64,000 nt of DNA from Lachnospiraceae bacterium 10-1 (lineage in GTDB: Bacteria > Bacillota > Clostridia > Lachnospirales > Lachnospiraceae). The notes under the pieces are model-generated. The model did not search any database and had not been told where the DNA came from. It worked only from the letters and a program-made list of their open reading frames with translations. The position numbers and the translations under genes were made by a program. The stretch covers positions 186,001-250,000 of the forward strand of contig KE159810.1 in NCBI GenBank assembly GCA_000403495.2. Direction: 5' to 3'. Positions 54,631 through 63,502 of this stretch are shown one piece after another; position 1 is the first letter of the stretch; the number at the start of each line of letters is the position of its first letter.

Positions 54631-54909
54631 ATGGCGAAAAATCAAAAATCTTACACTCCGGAATTTAAACAGCAGATCGTGGATCTGTATAATGCCGGAG
54701 GAACCTCGTATCCACAACTGGAACGTGAATATGGCGTAAATCGGAGTACTATCAGCGGTTGGGTAAAGCAGCTTTCCCCTATCAAGGTATCAGATGAGGA
54801 AACGGTTACCCTCAAGGAGTATAAGGCTCTCCAAAAAGAAATCCAGCGCCTTAAGATCGAGAATGAAATACTAAAAAAAGCGACCGCCATATTCGCAAAA
54901 GAACAATAG
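54631..54909 (+). CDS. IS3-family OrfA (copy 3)
   Basis: Same 92-residue HTH protein as in the other copies; slippery run at 54873-54879. Confidence 0.9.
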   Translation: MAKNQKSYTPEFKQQIVDLYNAGGTSYPQLEREYGVNRSTISGWVKQLSPIKVSDEETVTLKEYKALQKEIQRLKIENEILKKATAIFAKEQ

Positions 54910-55784
54910 CCGAAATTGTTACATTTATCCAGAATAACTTAATCAACTACTCGATATCCCAGCTTTGCAGTGCCCTGAAATTCCCAAGGAGTACTTATTA
55001 CAAGGCTCTGGTCTGTGTACCTTCAAATAAGCGGATGGAGTATGGGGAATTCAGCAGGAAAGTGAAACAGGCCTTTGAGGATTCCAAACGCAGATACGGG
55101 GCTGTCAAACTATGCCGTGTACTCAATGGCGCCGGGACACCCTGCAGCATCAAGCGGGTCCAGAGGCATATGGCAGAGCAGGGACTGCGCTCTGTGGTAG
55201 TAAAAAAGTACAACCACCATGCCAATTACGACAGTATCCCGGATGATAAAGTGAATATCTTGAAACGTGATTTTGGAACGGAAACCATCAACAAAAAATG
55301 GTGTACGGATATTACTTACATCCATGTACAGAAAGAAGGATGGACTTATCTGGCGTCTGTCATGGATTTGTGCAGCCGTAAAATCATCGGCTATGCCTAT
55401 GGCACATCTATGACAGCGGAACTGGCAGTGAAAGCGGTAGAGAATGCCTGCCTGAACGTCAGGGATACAAAAGGAATCATTTTGCATAGTGACCTTGGAA
55501 GCCAGTATACGAGCAAAGGGTTTGAAGATTGCCTGAGCAGGAAAGAAATCCTGCATTCCTTTAGTCGTAAGGGAAATCCATACGATAATGCCTGCATTGA
55601 ATCCTTCCATTCTGTACTGAAAAAGGAAGAAATATATCTTCATACTTATCAGGATTCAAAGGAAGCCCGCAGAGCAATCTTTGAATACATAGAAGGCTGG
55701 TATAACCGTAAGCGGATACATAGCTCTATTGGTTATTTGACACCACAGCAAAAGGAGGATGAGGAACTCAAAAAAGCAGCATAA
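54879..55784 (+). CDS. IS3-family transposase OrfB (copy 3)
   Basis: Same DDE integrase-core protein as in copies 1 and 2, read by -1 frameshift from OrfA; free-standing ATG at 55035. Confidence 0.9.
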   Translation, partial: SDRHIRKRTIAEIVTFIQNNLINYSISQLCSALKFPRSTYYKALVCVPSNKRMEYGEFSRKVKQAFEDSKRRYGAVKLCRVLNGAGTPCSIKRVQRHMAEQGLRSVVVKKYNHHANYDSIPDDKVNILKRDFGTETINKKWCTDITYIHVQKEGWTYLASVMDLCSRKIIGYAYGTSMTAELAVKAVENACLNVRDTKGIILHSDLGSQYTSKGFEDCLSRKEILHSFSRKGNPYDNACIESFHSVLKKEEIYLHTYQDSKEARRAIFEYIEGWYNRKRIHSSIGYLTPQQKEDEELKKAA

Positions 55785-55824
55785 TCTTTCGACTTTTTTT
55801 GTCCAAAGTATTGACATAAGTCCA

Positions 55825-56294
55825 ATTAAGGGAAAGGAAAGGATAGGAATGGAATCGGTATTTGATTAAATCCGTATTTGGTTTTTCTTTAGTTATTTAT
55901 ATCTTTATTTAATTGCGTTGGATTTTCCAACGTAGGCTTTTCCAACATAGGGCAATCCGAGATAGGCGGTCTATGCTCCGCCGGATAATTACCGCGGTTT
56001 TGTTACGCAGTAGAAAGGCGTTTTTGAGGGAAAAGGTATAAATCCCTTGCCGCATGGGAAATGCGCCCACAAAGCCGCCTGTATCAATGCTTTTTCAGCC
56101 CCTACTGCGTAACAAGGGGCATGAAAAAAGCGGGCAAGAAACGCTTTGTTTCTCACTCGCCTTTTTCTGCACCCCGTATGACAGCTACCCTATTTCAGTT
56201 TGTTGGTTGATACTGTTTTATGAGTAGCTACCATTCCGCCAGCCCTTCCCTTAAACAGCCACCTGTAACACGTCCCTGTCTTGTGACAGGTGTG
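55825..56294. other. Non-coding right edge of the accessory island
   Basis: 470 bp with no gene seen. Holds copy 2 of the 113-bp element and ends at a short hairpin ACCTGT / ACAGGT near 56262-56292 just before the sigH stop. The island boundary is probably here. Confidence 0.5.
56002..56113. repeat. 113-bp inverted-repeat element, copy 2 (inverted)
   Basis: 112 bp bounded by a perfect 12-bp inverted repeat GTTACGCAGTAG / CTACTGCGTAAC. Inverted homologue of 54358-54470. Confidence 0.65.
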
Positions 56295-56921
56295 CTATTT
56301 CAAAATTGCTTTTTTTAACTTGGTCTTTATCCTCTGCAATGCATTATCGGTAGATTTATCATCTCTGCCTAAGACCTTGGCAATCTGGCTGTATTTCATT
56401 CCCGTAAGATACAAATCCAGCACCTGCTTTTCAAAACTGCTCAATTCTTTATCAATGGTGCGCTCTAAAAGTTCCACATTTTCCCTGTCAATCAATACTT
56501 CCTCAGGATTTCTTTCTGACTGGGATATTACACTGTTAATAAGCTCCCCTTCCTCTCCTTTATCTAAGCTGTCGCTTTCAAATGCGCTGGCATAGAGAGA
56601 AATATATGTATTTAAGGGAGCATGCTTCTGACGCCCTGCCGCCTGAATTGCCGTATACATCTGTCTGGATACGCAAAGATCGGCAAAGGTAAAAAAGCTT
56701 GCATCTCTTCCCGTATCGTAATCCCGCACCGCCTTAAAAAGCCCAATCATGCCCTCCTGAATCAAATCCTCCTGATCCGCTCCTAAAATATACATGGATT
56801 TTGCCTTGCTTCTCACCAGATTTTTATACTTTTCCATAATATAATCAGTGATTGCTGATTCTCCGTCCCGCAGCCGGACAATCAGCTCTTCATCACTGCA
56901 TTGTTCATATTTTTTATCCAT
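56295..56921 (-). CDS. sigH: RNA polymerase sigma-H factor
   Basis: Alternative sigma factor controlling entry into sporulation or competence-type programmes in Firmicutes. Region 2: ADQEDLIQEGMIGLFKAVRDYD and ASFFTFADLCVSRQMYTAIQ. Region 4: LSSFEKQVLDLYLTGMKYSQIAKVLGRDDKSTDNALQRIKTKL. 208 aa is the normal length. AGGA 8 bases before ATG 56921; it overlaps the end of the SGNH gene by 8 bp. The location after rlmB/mrnC/cysS is conserved in Clostridia and Bacilli. Confidence 0.95.
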   Translation of the reverse strand: MDKKYEQCSDEELIVRLRDGESAITDYIMEKYKNLVRSKAKSMYILGADQEDLIQEGMIGLFKAVRDYDTGRDASFFTFADLCVSRQMYTAIQAAGRQKHAPLNTYISLYASAFESDSLDKGEEGELINSVISQSERNPEEVLIDRENVELLERTIDKELSSFEKQVLDLYLTGMKYSQIAKVLGRDDKSTDNALQRIKTKLKKAILK

Positions 56922-58293
56922 TATTGTTTTCCTGTTCATAAATTTTAATCAGTTCCGCAGCAAAGTGCTCTGCCAAAATGGTATATCCAGACGGGTTGCA
57001 GTGCACCCCGTCTGGCATATAATTATAAATGACCGCCGCATCATGGGTATCTAATATATTAGAATTATACAAATCAATTACCGGAATTTCATACTCTTTT
57101 GCAAGATATTTAATGGCATTCACTAAAATAATCTGAGGAAGCAAATAGTCTCTTTCTTTCTTCAGCATATCATGAAGCACATTAGGCAGAGGCGTTGCAA
57201 ACACGATGGTGGCATCAGGATAATCTGCCTTCAGTCCGCGCATCAGCTCGTCCAAGTCCCCGATAAATGTTTTAGGTTTCCTCTCTTTCACCGTTCCCAG
57301 TTCTTCCTGTGTCAGGCAGAAACCGTCATTTGTACCTCCCATTACAATAATCAAATCCGTATCCTTTGGAATTTCCTTATATCTGTCCACAAAGGCATTA
57401 TCCCAGTATCTTCCAATAGAAGAACCTCCAATTCCAAGGTTTGTAACGCTCTCGGCTCCTAAAATTTCCTTTAATTTTGTTGGATAAGCATACTGTTGAT
57501 AATCCTCCATATTTTCCAGATTGGAAGCCTGTGTAATGCTGTCTCCCAGGCAGGCAATGGAAACATCTGAAAAATCACAGGTGCTGCCTTCTATCACGCT
57601 CTGATCTGTGTCATTCTGCATCTGGGTTTCCATATAGGAACCTCTGATCTTTCTTTTATCTGCAAGGGTATTGCCTGATACGGACATTATTTCACTATTC
57701 GGCATCCCCCCTGGCTCATTACCTGATACAGAAACTTCCATATTTCCGGATACATCAGTACCTGTGTTCCCTGACACATCCATTCCTTCATTTCCGGATA
57801 CGTCTCCCCCATTACCAGACACATCATGCCCCATATTTCCAGATACATCCATTTTATTATTACCAGATACGTCCTCTAAAGAATTTCCGGATACGCCAAT
57901 TCCATCATTTCCTGAAATATCCATTTCCATGTTTCCGGATACGTCCGTTTCCATAGAATCCGGTAGTTTCATTCCCTCATTTCCGGACACATTCACTTCC
58001 CCATTCTCATCAAAAAACAGCTCTTCTTCAAATTCAGACCAAAAATCTTCCTCATCAAAATATGCCTTATTTTCCTCAATAAAGGCCTCAATTGCCTCCT
58101 GATCCTTGGAAAGTTCACTGATCGTCAGCTGCATATCATTCACTTCTGCACGGGCCTGTTCATATCTGGCCACACGTTCTTTTTCCCATTTTTGTGCTTC
58201 AATCTGCTTAAGCCCCTTGTCAATTCCTACTGCTGCAACCATAATCACCATCATGGCAATCACCATAAGCAGAAATTTATTTATTTTTTCCAT
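56914..58293 (-). CDS. Membrane-anchored SGNH/GDSL hydrolase with VSGN repeats
   Basis: 459 aa. N-terminal signal anchor (INKFLLMVIAMMVIMVAAVG), an acidic coiled coil, then about a dozen VSGN/ISGN tetrapeptides every 6-12 residues (about 85-190), and an SGNH esterase domain: ACLGDSITQ (Ser), LGIGGSS, MGGTNDG and DGVHCNPSG (Asp/His). Likely an extracellular esterase or acyl-transfer enzyme acting on the cell envelope. GAGGT before ATG 58293 decides the start. Inserted between rlmB and sigH, where many relatives have nothing. Confidence 0.87.
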   Translation of the reverse strand: MEKINKFLLMVIAMMVIMVAAVGIDKGLKQIEAQKWEKERVARYEQARAEVNDMQLTISELSKDQEAIEAFIEENKAYFDEEDFWSEFEEELFFDENGEVNVSGNEGMKLPDSMETDVSGNMEMDISGNDGIGVSGNSLEDVSGNNKMDVSGNMGHDVSGNGGDVSGNEGMDVSGNTGTDVSGNMEVSVSGNEPGGMPNSEIMSVSGNTLADKRKIRGSYMETQMQNDTDQSVIEGSTCDFSDVSIACLGDSITQASNLENMEDYQQYAYPTKLKEILGAESVTNLGIGGSSIGRYWDNAFVDRYKEIPKDTDLIIVMGGTNDGFCLTQEELGTVKERKPKTFIGDLDELMRGLKADYPDATIVFATPLPNVLHDMLKKERDYLLPQIILVNAIKYLAKEYEIPVIDLYNSNILDTHDAAVIYNYMPDGVHCNPSGYTILAEHFAAELIKIYEQENNNG

Positions 58294-58353
58294 TTCTACC
58301 TCATTCCGGAGCGTTTGCGCGGCAGGGCTGCGCAAGTCTCAAATTTGCATTGC

Positions 58354-59100
58354 CTATCCAAGCCTTTGCCGGACAATTTCATATGCCAGTACGCCTGCTG
58401 CCACAGATGCATTCAACGAATCAATATCTCCCTGCATGGGTATAGCGGCGGTCATATCACATTTTTCTTTTACAAGCCTTCCTACCCCTTCTCCTTCGTT
58501 TCCAATCACAAGACCAATGGCTCCTGTTAAGTTTAAATCGTACATTCTCGTTCCATTCATATCGGCACACACAAACCAAAGCCCCCTGCCTTTTAATTCT
58601 TCTATGGTGGAGGATAAATTAGTCACCTTCGCCACAGGCGTATAATTTAAAGCCCCTGCTGACGTTTTGGCCACTGTAGCGGTAAGGCCTGCCGCCCGGT
58701 TTTTGGGAATAATCACCCCATGTGCGCCTGCAAGATTTGCAGTCCGGATAATAGCCCCTAAATTATGGGGATCTTCGATATTATCCAGCAAAATCAAAAA
58801 AGGCGGTTCTCCTTTTTCCTCTGCAAGCCGGAACATGTCCTCAATGTCTGCATATTCATAGGCTGCCGCACAGGCAATAACCCCCTGATGTCTTCCAGTC
58901 TCCGACATCTGGTCAAGCCGCTCCTTTGGTACATATTTAATCTGCACATCCTGCTTTCTTGCCTGTCTTTTGATGGTCAAAACAGGCCCATCCTGGCAGC
59001 CATCCAATATATAAACTTTGTCAACGCTTTTCCCCGCACGAAAAGCTTCTATTACCGCATTTCTTCCTTCTATTTTAAACTCATTCACATTATTTTCCAT
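58354..59100 (-). CDS. rlmB: 23S rRNA (guanosine-2'-O-)-methyltransferase, TrmH/SpoU family
   Basis: Methylates 23S rRNA Gm2251 using SAM. N-terminal RNA-binding domain (FKIEGRNAVIEAFRAGKSVDKVY). SpoU motifs: NIEDPHNLGAIIRTANLAGAHG (motif 1), GLVIGNEGEGV (motif 2) and IPMQGDIDSLNASVAAGVLAYE (motif 3, trefoil knot). The frame is open to 59187, but the conserved part starts at MENNVNEFKIEGRN; 59100 is the likely start, with a weak ribosome site. Confidence 0.92.
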   Translation of the reverse strand: MENNVNEFKIEGRNAVIEAFRAGKSVDKVYILDGCQDGPVLTIKRQARKQDVQIKYVPKERLDQMSETGRHQGVIACAAAYEYADIEDMFRLAEEKGEPPFLILLDNIEDPHNLGAIIRTANLAGAHGVIIPKNRAAGLTATVAKTSAGALNYTPVAKVTNLSSTIEELKGRGLWFVCADMNGTRMYDLNLTGAIGLVIGNEGEGVGRLVKEKCDMTAAIPMQGDIDSLNASVAAGVLAYEIVRQRLG

Positions 59101-59186
59101 TTTCCCAAACCATGCCTTCCCTGTATCCTTATCTCTGTATATGCCTTTCCTGCCAAAGCTGACTTTCATAAAGCAGATGCAGCCCA

Positions 59187-59618
59187 CTATTCTATTTTAT
59201 GTAAACCAATTTGAATCAATTCCAGAATCCGGTCCATCTGATCCGTCAGATAAAGATACCCAATCAAAGCCTCTAAACCGGTAGCTTTTTTGTATTCCCC
59301 TATAGTTGCATTTTTCGCCATAGTATAAGGTTTTGCATTTTTCCCCCGTTTATACACTGCCAGCTCGTCCTGGTTAAGCTTATCCATAATTTCTTCAATC
59401 AAAAGCGCCTGAGCAGGCGCTTTCACATATTTAACCGTACGAAAATGCAGTTTATTAGGTGTGGTATTTCCTTTTTCCACCACCAGGGTGCGGAAAATCA
59501 GATCATAAACCGCATCACCAATATACGCAAGCGTAAGAGGTGAATACGTCCTGATATCCACCTCTTTTAAGTCAAAACTTTTATTAATCAAATTTAAAAA
59601 GCTTATGCCCTCTTCCAT
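59187..59618 (-). CDS. mrnC: Mini-ribonuclease III
   Basis: Dimeric RNase III-type endonuclease without a dsRNA-binding domain that matures 23S rRNA. 143 aa, with PLTLAYIGDAVYDLIFRTLVV (the catalytic E/D signature), KLHFRTVKYVKAPAQA and TGLEALIGYLYLT. Overlaps the cysS stop by 16 bp. The cysS-mrnC-rlmB order is conserved in Firmicutes. Confidence 0.94.
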   Translation of the reverse strand: MEEGISFLNLINKSFDLKEVDIRTYSPLTLAYIGDAVYDLIFRTLVVEKGNTTPNKLHFRTVKYVKAPAQALLIEEIMDKLNQDELAVYKRGKNAKPYTMAKNATIGEYKKATGLEALIGYLYLTDQMDRILELIQIGLHKIE

Positions 59619-61012
59619 TTTACTCCTTCACGGGTATCCTCAAGAACGATTCCCTTACTTAAAAGCTCATTTCTGATTTCGTCCGCCCGCTGAAAGTTTT
59701 TCGCTTTTCTTGCTGCCTGACGCTCTTCGATTAAAGCTTCAATATCACTATCCAGCATTTCCTGCTTTTTCTCAACAAGCAAACCGCAGATATCGGAAAG
59801 CATTACCAGTTCTTCTTTAAGAGAGCTTAAATATTCCCTGCTGCTTTCTGCGTCTGTATTGGTATTAACAAATTTTACCAGTTCAAAAATAGCGGCAATT
59901 GCATCAGCAGTGTTGAAATCATCATCCATTGCCTCATCAAACTTAGCAGTAAAACCTTTTGCTTCCTCTGCCAGCTTCTTTTCTTCCTCACTCATTGTAT
60001 CAGATGTTGCATTTTCAAGCAAATACTTTAAATTGCTGACGCTGGTCACGATTCTGTCATACCCGTTTTTAGCTGCATCCATAAGCTCGGCACTGAAATT
60101 CAAGGGACTTCTGTAATGAGCTGACAACATGAAAAAGCGCAGTACCTGAGGATCATATTTCTCAATAATGTCCCTTACGGTAAAGAAATTTCCTGCCGAC
60201 TTGGACATTTTTCTGTTGTCTATATTCAGGAAAGCATTATGCATCCAGTATTTTGCAAAAGGCTTGCCATTGGCCGCCTCGGACTGTGCAATTTCATTTT
60301 CATGATGAGGAAAAATTAAATCCTCTCCCCCTGCATGAATATCAATCTCATCTCCCAGATACCGCTTACTCATAACAGAACATTCAATGTGCCAGCCGGG
60401 ACGCCCGTTGCACCAGGGTGACTCCCAATAAGGCTCTCCATCCTTTTTCGGTTTCCAAAGCACAAAGTCAAGGGAATCTTCTTTCTGGTCTTCACCGCTT
60501 ACCAAAAGAGAACGGTTTCCTCCCTGAAGGTCATCAATATTTTTATGAGAAAGTTTTCCATACCCCTTAAAGCTTCTGGTTCTGTAATAAACTGTTCCGT
60601 CCTCTGCCCTATAAGCATGCCCCTTCTCAATCAGGGTGCCGATCATATCCAGCATACCGCAGATTTCCTGCGTCGCCTTGGGGTGAGTGGTGGCTTCCTT
60701 CACATTAAGCGCCTGCATATCCTTTTTACATTCCGCAATGTAACGCTCGGAAATTACAGAAGCTTCTACTCCTTCCTCAATGGCTTTTTTAATGATCTTG
60801 TCATCCACATCTGTAAAATTGGACACAAAATTCACCTCATATCCCTTATGCTCCATATACCTTCTAACGGTATCAAACACAATCATGGGACGTGCATTAC
60901 CAATATGGATCAAATTGTATACGGTAGGACCGCACACATACATTTTTACTTTGCCTTCTTCTAAAGGTTCGAACTCTTCTTTCCGCTTGGATAATGTGTT
61001 ATAAATTTTCAT
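59603..61012 (-). CDS. cysS: Cysteinyl-tRNA synthetase
   Basis: Charges tRNA(Cys). Class I motifs HIGNARPM (HIGH) and KMSKSAGN (KMSKS). Zinc ligands are in [19 protein letters not shown] and the HHENE region. 469 aa is standard. AGGAG lies 7 bases before ATG 61012 (another ATG at 61015). Second gene of the T-box-controlled cysE-cysS operon. Confidence 0.96.
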   Translation of the reverse strand: MKIYNTLSKRKEEFEPLEEGKVKMYVCGPTVYNLIHIGNARPMIVFDTVRRYMEHKGYEVNFVSNFTDVDDKIIKKAIEEGVEASVISERYIAECKKDMQALNVKEATTHPKATQEICGMLDMIGTLIEKGHAYRAEDGTVYYRTRSFKGYGKLSHKNIDDLQGGNRSLLVSGEDQKEDSLDFVLWKPKKDGEPYWESPWCNGRPGWHIECSVMSKRYLGDEIDIHAGGEDLIFPHHENEIAQSEAANGKPFAKYWMHNAFLNIDNRKMSKSAGNFFTVRDIIEKYDPQVLRFFMLSAHYRSPLNFSAELMDAAKNGYDRIVTSVSNLKYLLENATSDTMSEEEKKLAEEAKGFTAKFDEAMDDDFNTADAIAAIFELVKFVNTNTDAESSREYLSSLKEELVMLSDICGLLVEKKQEMLDSDIEALIEERQAARKAKNFQRADEIRNELLSKGIVLEDTREGVKWKRA

Positions 61013-61025
61013 CATAATCTCCTTT

Positions 61026-61694
61026 TCATCTGTCTTTTTTTATCTTACGCAGCTCTCTTTCCAAATCAATGATCCGGTTGGTCAGCTCTGCATTGGCATG
61101 ATGCAGGCTGGTTAAATCCTCCATGATAGGATCAGGCAGTCCTACCTGATCTAACTCCTCCTGGGGTAATGTTTTATTATTGCGCTTTACCACCCGTCCC
61201 GGCACTCCTACTACCGTAGAGTTTGGAGGCACCTCCTCAAGTACCACGCTTCCGGCTCCTATCTTGGAATTATCCCCAATTTTAAAGGAACCTAATATCT
61301 TAGCTCCGGCACTGATCATCACATTGTTTCCTATGGTAGGGTGGCGCTTTCCCTGTTCCTTTCCCGTACCTCCAAGGGTTACTCCCTGATACAGGGTTAC
61401 ATTATCTCCAACAATTGTCGTTTCTCCTATAATAACACCGTTTCCATGATCAATAAAAAATCCCCTGCCAATCTGTGCACCGGGATGAATTTCTATCCCG
61501 GTTTTTCTTGCTCCACGCTGGGATACCCATCTTGCAAGAAAATAATGCCTGTTCAGATACAGCTTATGGGCAGTGCGGTAATGCATCATAACTTTAAAGC
61601 TTGGGTAAAGAAAAACCTCCATCGCTGAATGAATTGCCGGATCTCTCTGCCGGATAATCGCAACTTCTTCTTTAATTCTTTTTATAAATCCCAC
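61026..61694 (-). CDS. cysE: Serine O-acetyltransferase
   Basis: Makes O-acetylserine for cysteine synthesis. N-terminal helices (AIHSAMEVFLYPSFKVMMHYR) and a left-handed beta-helix with hexapeptides: HPGAQIGRGFFIDHGNGVII, GETTIVGDNVTLYQGVTLGG, and GVPGRVVKRN. His and Asp of the DHG motif are catalytic. A C-terminal coiled coil extends it. First gene after the Cys T-box, so it is induced when tRNA(Cys) is uncharged. Confidence 0.95.
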   Translation of the reverse strand: MGFIKRIKEEVAIIRQRDPAIHSAMEVFLYPSFKVMMHYRTAHKLYLNRHYFLARWVSQRGARKTGIEIHPGAQIGRGFFIDHGNGVIIGETTIVGDNVTLYQGVTLGGTGKEQGKRHPTIGNNVMISAGAKILGSFKIGDNSKIGAGSVVLEEVPPNSTVVGVPGRVVKRNNKTLPQEELDQVGLPDPIMEDLTSLHHANAELTNRIIDLERELRKIKKDR

Positions 61695-61796
61695 TCTATT
61701 GCTCCTTTAATCCGAATGTCTAAACAACACATGTAAAGCTTCACCTGTCATCCTTATGCTAAACAACGGATGTCAGACCTTGCCTTCCATCCTTAT
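61695..61796 (-). repeat. Degenerate tandem repeats between T-box terminator and cysE
   Basis: Three diverged units of about 40 bp on the minus strand, sharing TTTAGCATAAGGATG and ACAT(C/G)(C/T)GTTG segments. Each unit can form a CATCC / GGATG stem. The last unit runs into AAAGGAG and the cysE ATG. Confidence 0.5.
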
Positions 61797-62075
61797 GTTA
61801 AAAAAAGGATAACTTCATTCCCTAGAGACGAAGTTATCCGCGGTTCCACTCTACTAAAGGCTGCTGCCTTCACTCATTGCACGTAACGTGTGAATACGTG
61901 TCCTGCTACTATATGCCCTGCACTTTAAATCTGTTTCTTCACAAGACCTGCTCCCGGATGCACTTCTATTACCTGTTTACAGGAATGCTTTCAGCCGGCG
62001 GCATTCCTTCTCTGGGCAAACACCTGCATCCTTACATGCAGCAGTAATATACTCTCTCCGTTCCTTGCATTTTAT
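61797..62075 (-). promoter_or_regulatory. T-box riboswitch, tRNA(Cys)-responsive
   Basis: Leader on the minus strand. T-box core GTGGAACCGCGG (complement 61838-61849) within the antiterminator, then a terminator hairpin with 10-bp arms GGATAACTTC / GAAGTTATCC (61807-61816 and 61830-61839) and a T-run. In stem I, AGTA-TATTAC pairs with GTAATA-GAAG, so the specifier codon falls on TGC (complement 61960-61962), a cysteine codon. It controls cysE-cysS. Confidence 0.92.
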
Positions 62076-62143
62076 TATATGTTTCCTGTTTATCCATTGG
62101 AAATCTATTTACATTATCAGCATATGCAAAAGTACCTGTTTTG

Positions 62144-62692
62144 TCAACCGTTTTCTCTATTCGGACACCCTTCGCATCCTGCACATCCACGGTTTGTCAC
62201 ATCTTCACTGCTTAAATTCACCGGACTTGTAAGCAGACAGACTGCCTGAGAGGAAATCCCCTCACCGCTTCCGGTAAATCCAAGCCCCTCTTCTGTTGTA
62301 GCTTTTACGTTTACCTGCTCAATGGTAATCCCCAGCGCATCTGCAATATTTTTTCTCATGGAATCAATATATGGCCTCATCTTTGGTGCCTGGGCAATAA
62401 TGGTGGCATCAATGTTTTCAATCAAAAACAAATTTTCTTCCAGCAGCTTCCTCACATGCTCCAAAAGCCTGACTGAGGAAATTCCTTTGTAAGCCGGATC
62501 GGTATCCGGAAAATGCTTTCCAATATCTCCCAGTGCCGCTGCTCCCAAAAGGGCATCCATAACCGCATGAAGAAGCACATCCGCATCTGAGTGCCCCAAA
62601 AGCCCCTTTTCATAAGGAATTTCCGTGCCCCCTATAATCAGCTTCCTGCCCTCAACTAATTTGTGTACATCATATCCCATTCCAATTCTCAT
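62144..62692 (-). CDS. ispF: 2-C-methyl-D-erythritol 2,4-cyclodiphosphate synthase
   Basis: MEP-pathway enzyme forming the cyclodiphosphate. GYDVHKL with metal-binding Asp/His, [37 protein letters not shown] and the C-terminal [15 protein letters not shown] are all intact. After the usual end (AVCLLTS) there is a 25-residue extension with the cysteine cluster CAGCEGC. The ATG at 62692 directly follows leader repeat copy C; upstream in-frame codons belong to that repeat. Confidence 0.95.
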   Translation of the reverse strand: MRIGMGYDVHKLVEGRKLIIGGTEIPYEKGLLGHSDADVLLHAVMDALLGAAALGDIGKHFPDTDPAYKGISSVRLLEHVRKLLEENLFLIENIDATIIAQAPKMRPYIDSMRKNIADALGITIEQVNVKATTEEGLGFTGSGEGISSQAVCLLTSPVNLSSEDVTNRGCAGCEGCPNRENG

Positions 62693-62778
62693 TTTTATAC
62701 CCATTCCTTTCCCGCCTTGGGCTTTTCCCAAGTGGGAACAGGCCCAAATACGTAAGGTTGAAAGTTTCTTTCAACCTT
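62693..62778 (-). repeat. 85-bp structured leader repeat, copy C
   Basis: 86 bp (one extra base), otherwise matching copies A and B, including both stems. It spans the whole gap between the stop of the metallopeptidase-like gene and the ispF start codon. Confidence 0.85.
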
Positions 62779-63466
62779 ATTCACCTTCTTCCTTCTGCAT
62801 GATCTTCCATATATACTGCACATCTTCCTGCCGAATATACCCAACCTTCTGGTAGGAAAAAGCAAACTCTCCCCGCATTACTGCATATCCCGCATAAATA
62901 TATTCTCCAAAACCACAGTAAACTGCCGCAGTATCTGTTAAAATTTCATTTTCCCATGTATCTCTCATGCGAATTCCTGCATAATACAAATGCAGATGAA
63001 TCGCCTCGTGGGCTAAAACAGCAATCACCGCTTCAGGGGTATAGTGGGGCTTTAATTCCAGCCGGATTGTAGTAAACGCCAGATCCGTTGCTATTTCTCC
63101 TGCCCGGTCTGACATAAAGGTATCTTCCACCACCAGCTTAATGAATCCCCCGTCTATGCCAAGATGAGCGCAGATGCTGCACAAAAGCCGCTTTAAGTTT
63201 TCCTCATTCCTAAGATCAGCTCTTAGGATGCTTAAAATCTCCTCCGGAACCCTATAAACCCCATACTCTGCTTTTTCTTTCTTTTTCAAAAGCGTCACGC
63301 ATTCTGCTAAAAGTTCTTTGGGAACACTTTTAAAAGCACTTGACGGAACAGGCGCCCTATGCAGAATAAATCTTTTAAAAAGAAAATAAAAAAATCCAAT
63401 ATATGCCAACAGCTCAAAAATACTGTCAATTCTAATCCGGTAAAGAAATTCTTGTATTGCTCTCAT
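62777..63466 (-). CDS. Putative membrane-associated zinc metallopeptidase
   Basis: 229 aa, one N-terminal membrane helix (IFELLAYIGFFYFLFKRFIL). The C-terminal half contains AVLAHEAIHLHLYYAG, an HExxH motif (about 165-169), followed by WENEILTDTAAVYCGFGEYI with a possible third ligand Glu or Asp. I do not recognise the family; the layout resembles small gluzincin-like proteins. GGA 5 bases before ATG 63466, preferred to 63496. Lies between ispF and an ABC-F gene. Confidence 0.6.
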   Translation of the reverse strand: MRAIQEFLYRIRIDSIFELLAYIGFFYFLFKRFILHRAPVPSSAFKSVPKELLAECVTLLKKKEKAEYGVYRVPEEILSILRADLRNEENLKRLLCSICAHLGIDGGFIKLVVEDTFMSDRAGEIATDLAFTTIRLELKPHYTPEAVIAVLAHEAIHLHLYYAGIRMRDTWENEILTDTAAVYCGFGEYIYAGYAVMRGEFAFSYQKVGYIRQEDVQYIWKIMQKEEGE

Positions 63467-63502
63467 ATTTTTCCTGCTTCTTTCCCATATCCGCACAATA
63501 TA

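Larger units (their letters stand above)
54552..55824 (+). mobile_element. IS3-family element, copy 3
   Basis: 1273 bp, flanked by the 3-bp direct repeat ATT (54549-54551 and 55825-55827). Same proteins as copies 1 and 2. Confidence 0.93.

Noticed and set aside
56002-56113. Integron attC site
   Set aside because: GTTACGC does not match the GTTRRRY core and there is no integron integrase.
57660-58020. CRISPR-like or minisatellite array
   Set aside because: The short repeats keep the reading frame and encode VSGN units inside a real gene.
61877-61895. GCACGTAACGTG in the T-box as a second MerR site
   Set aside because: The 12-mer also occurs in the MerR operator, but here it lies within T-box structure with no promoter around it; probably coincidence.
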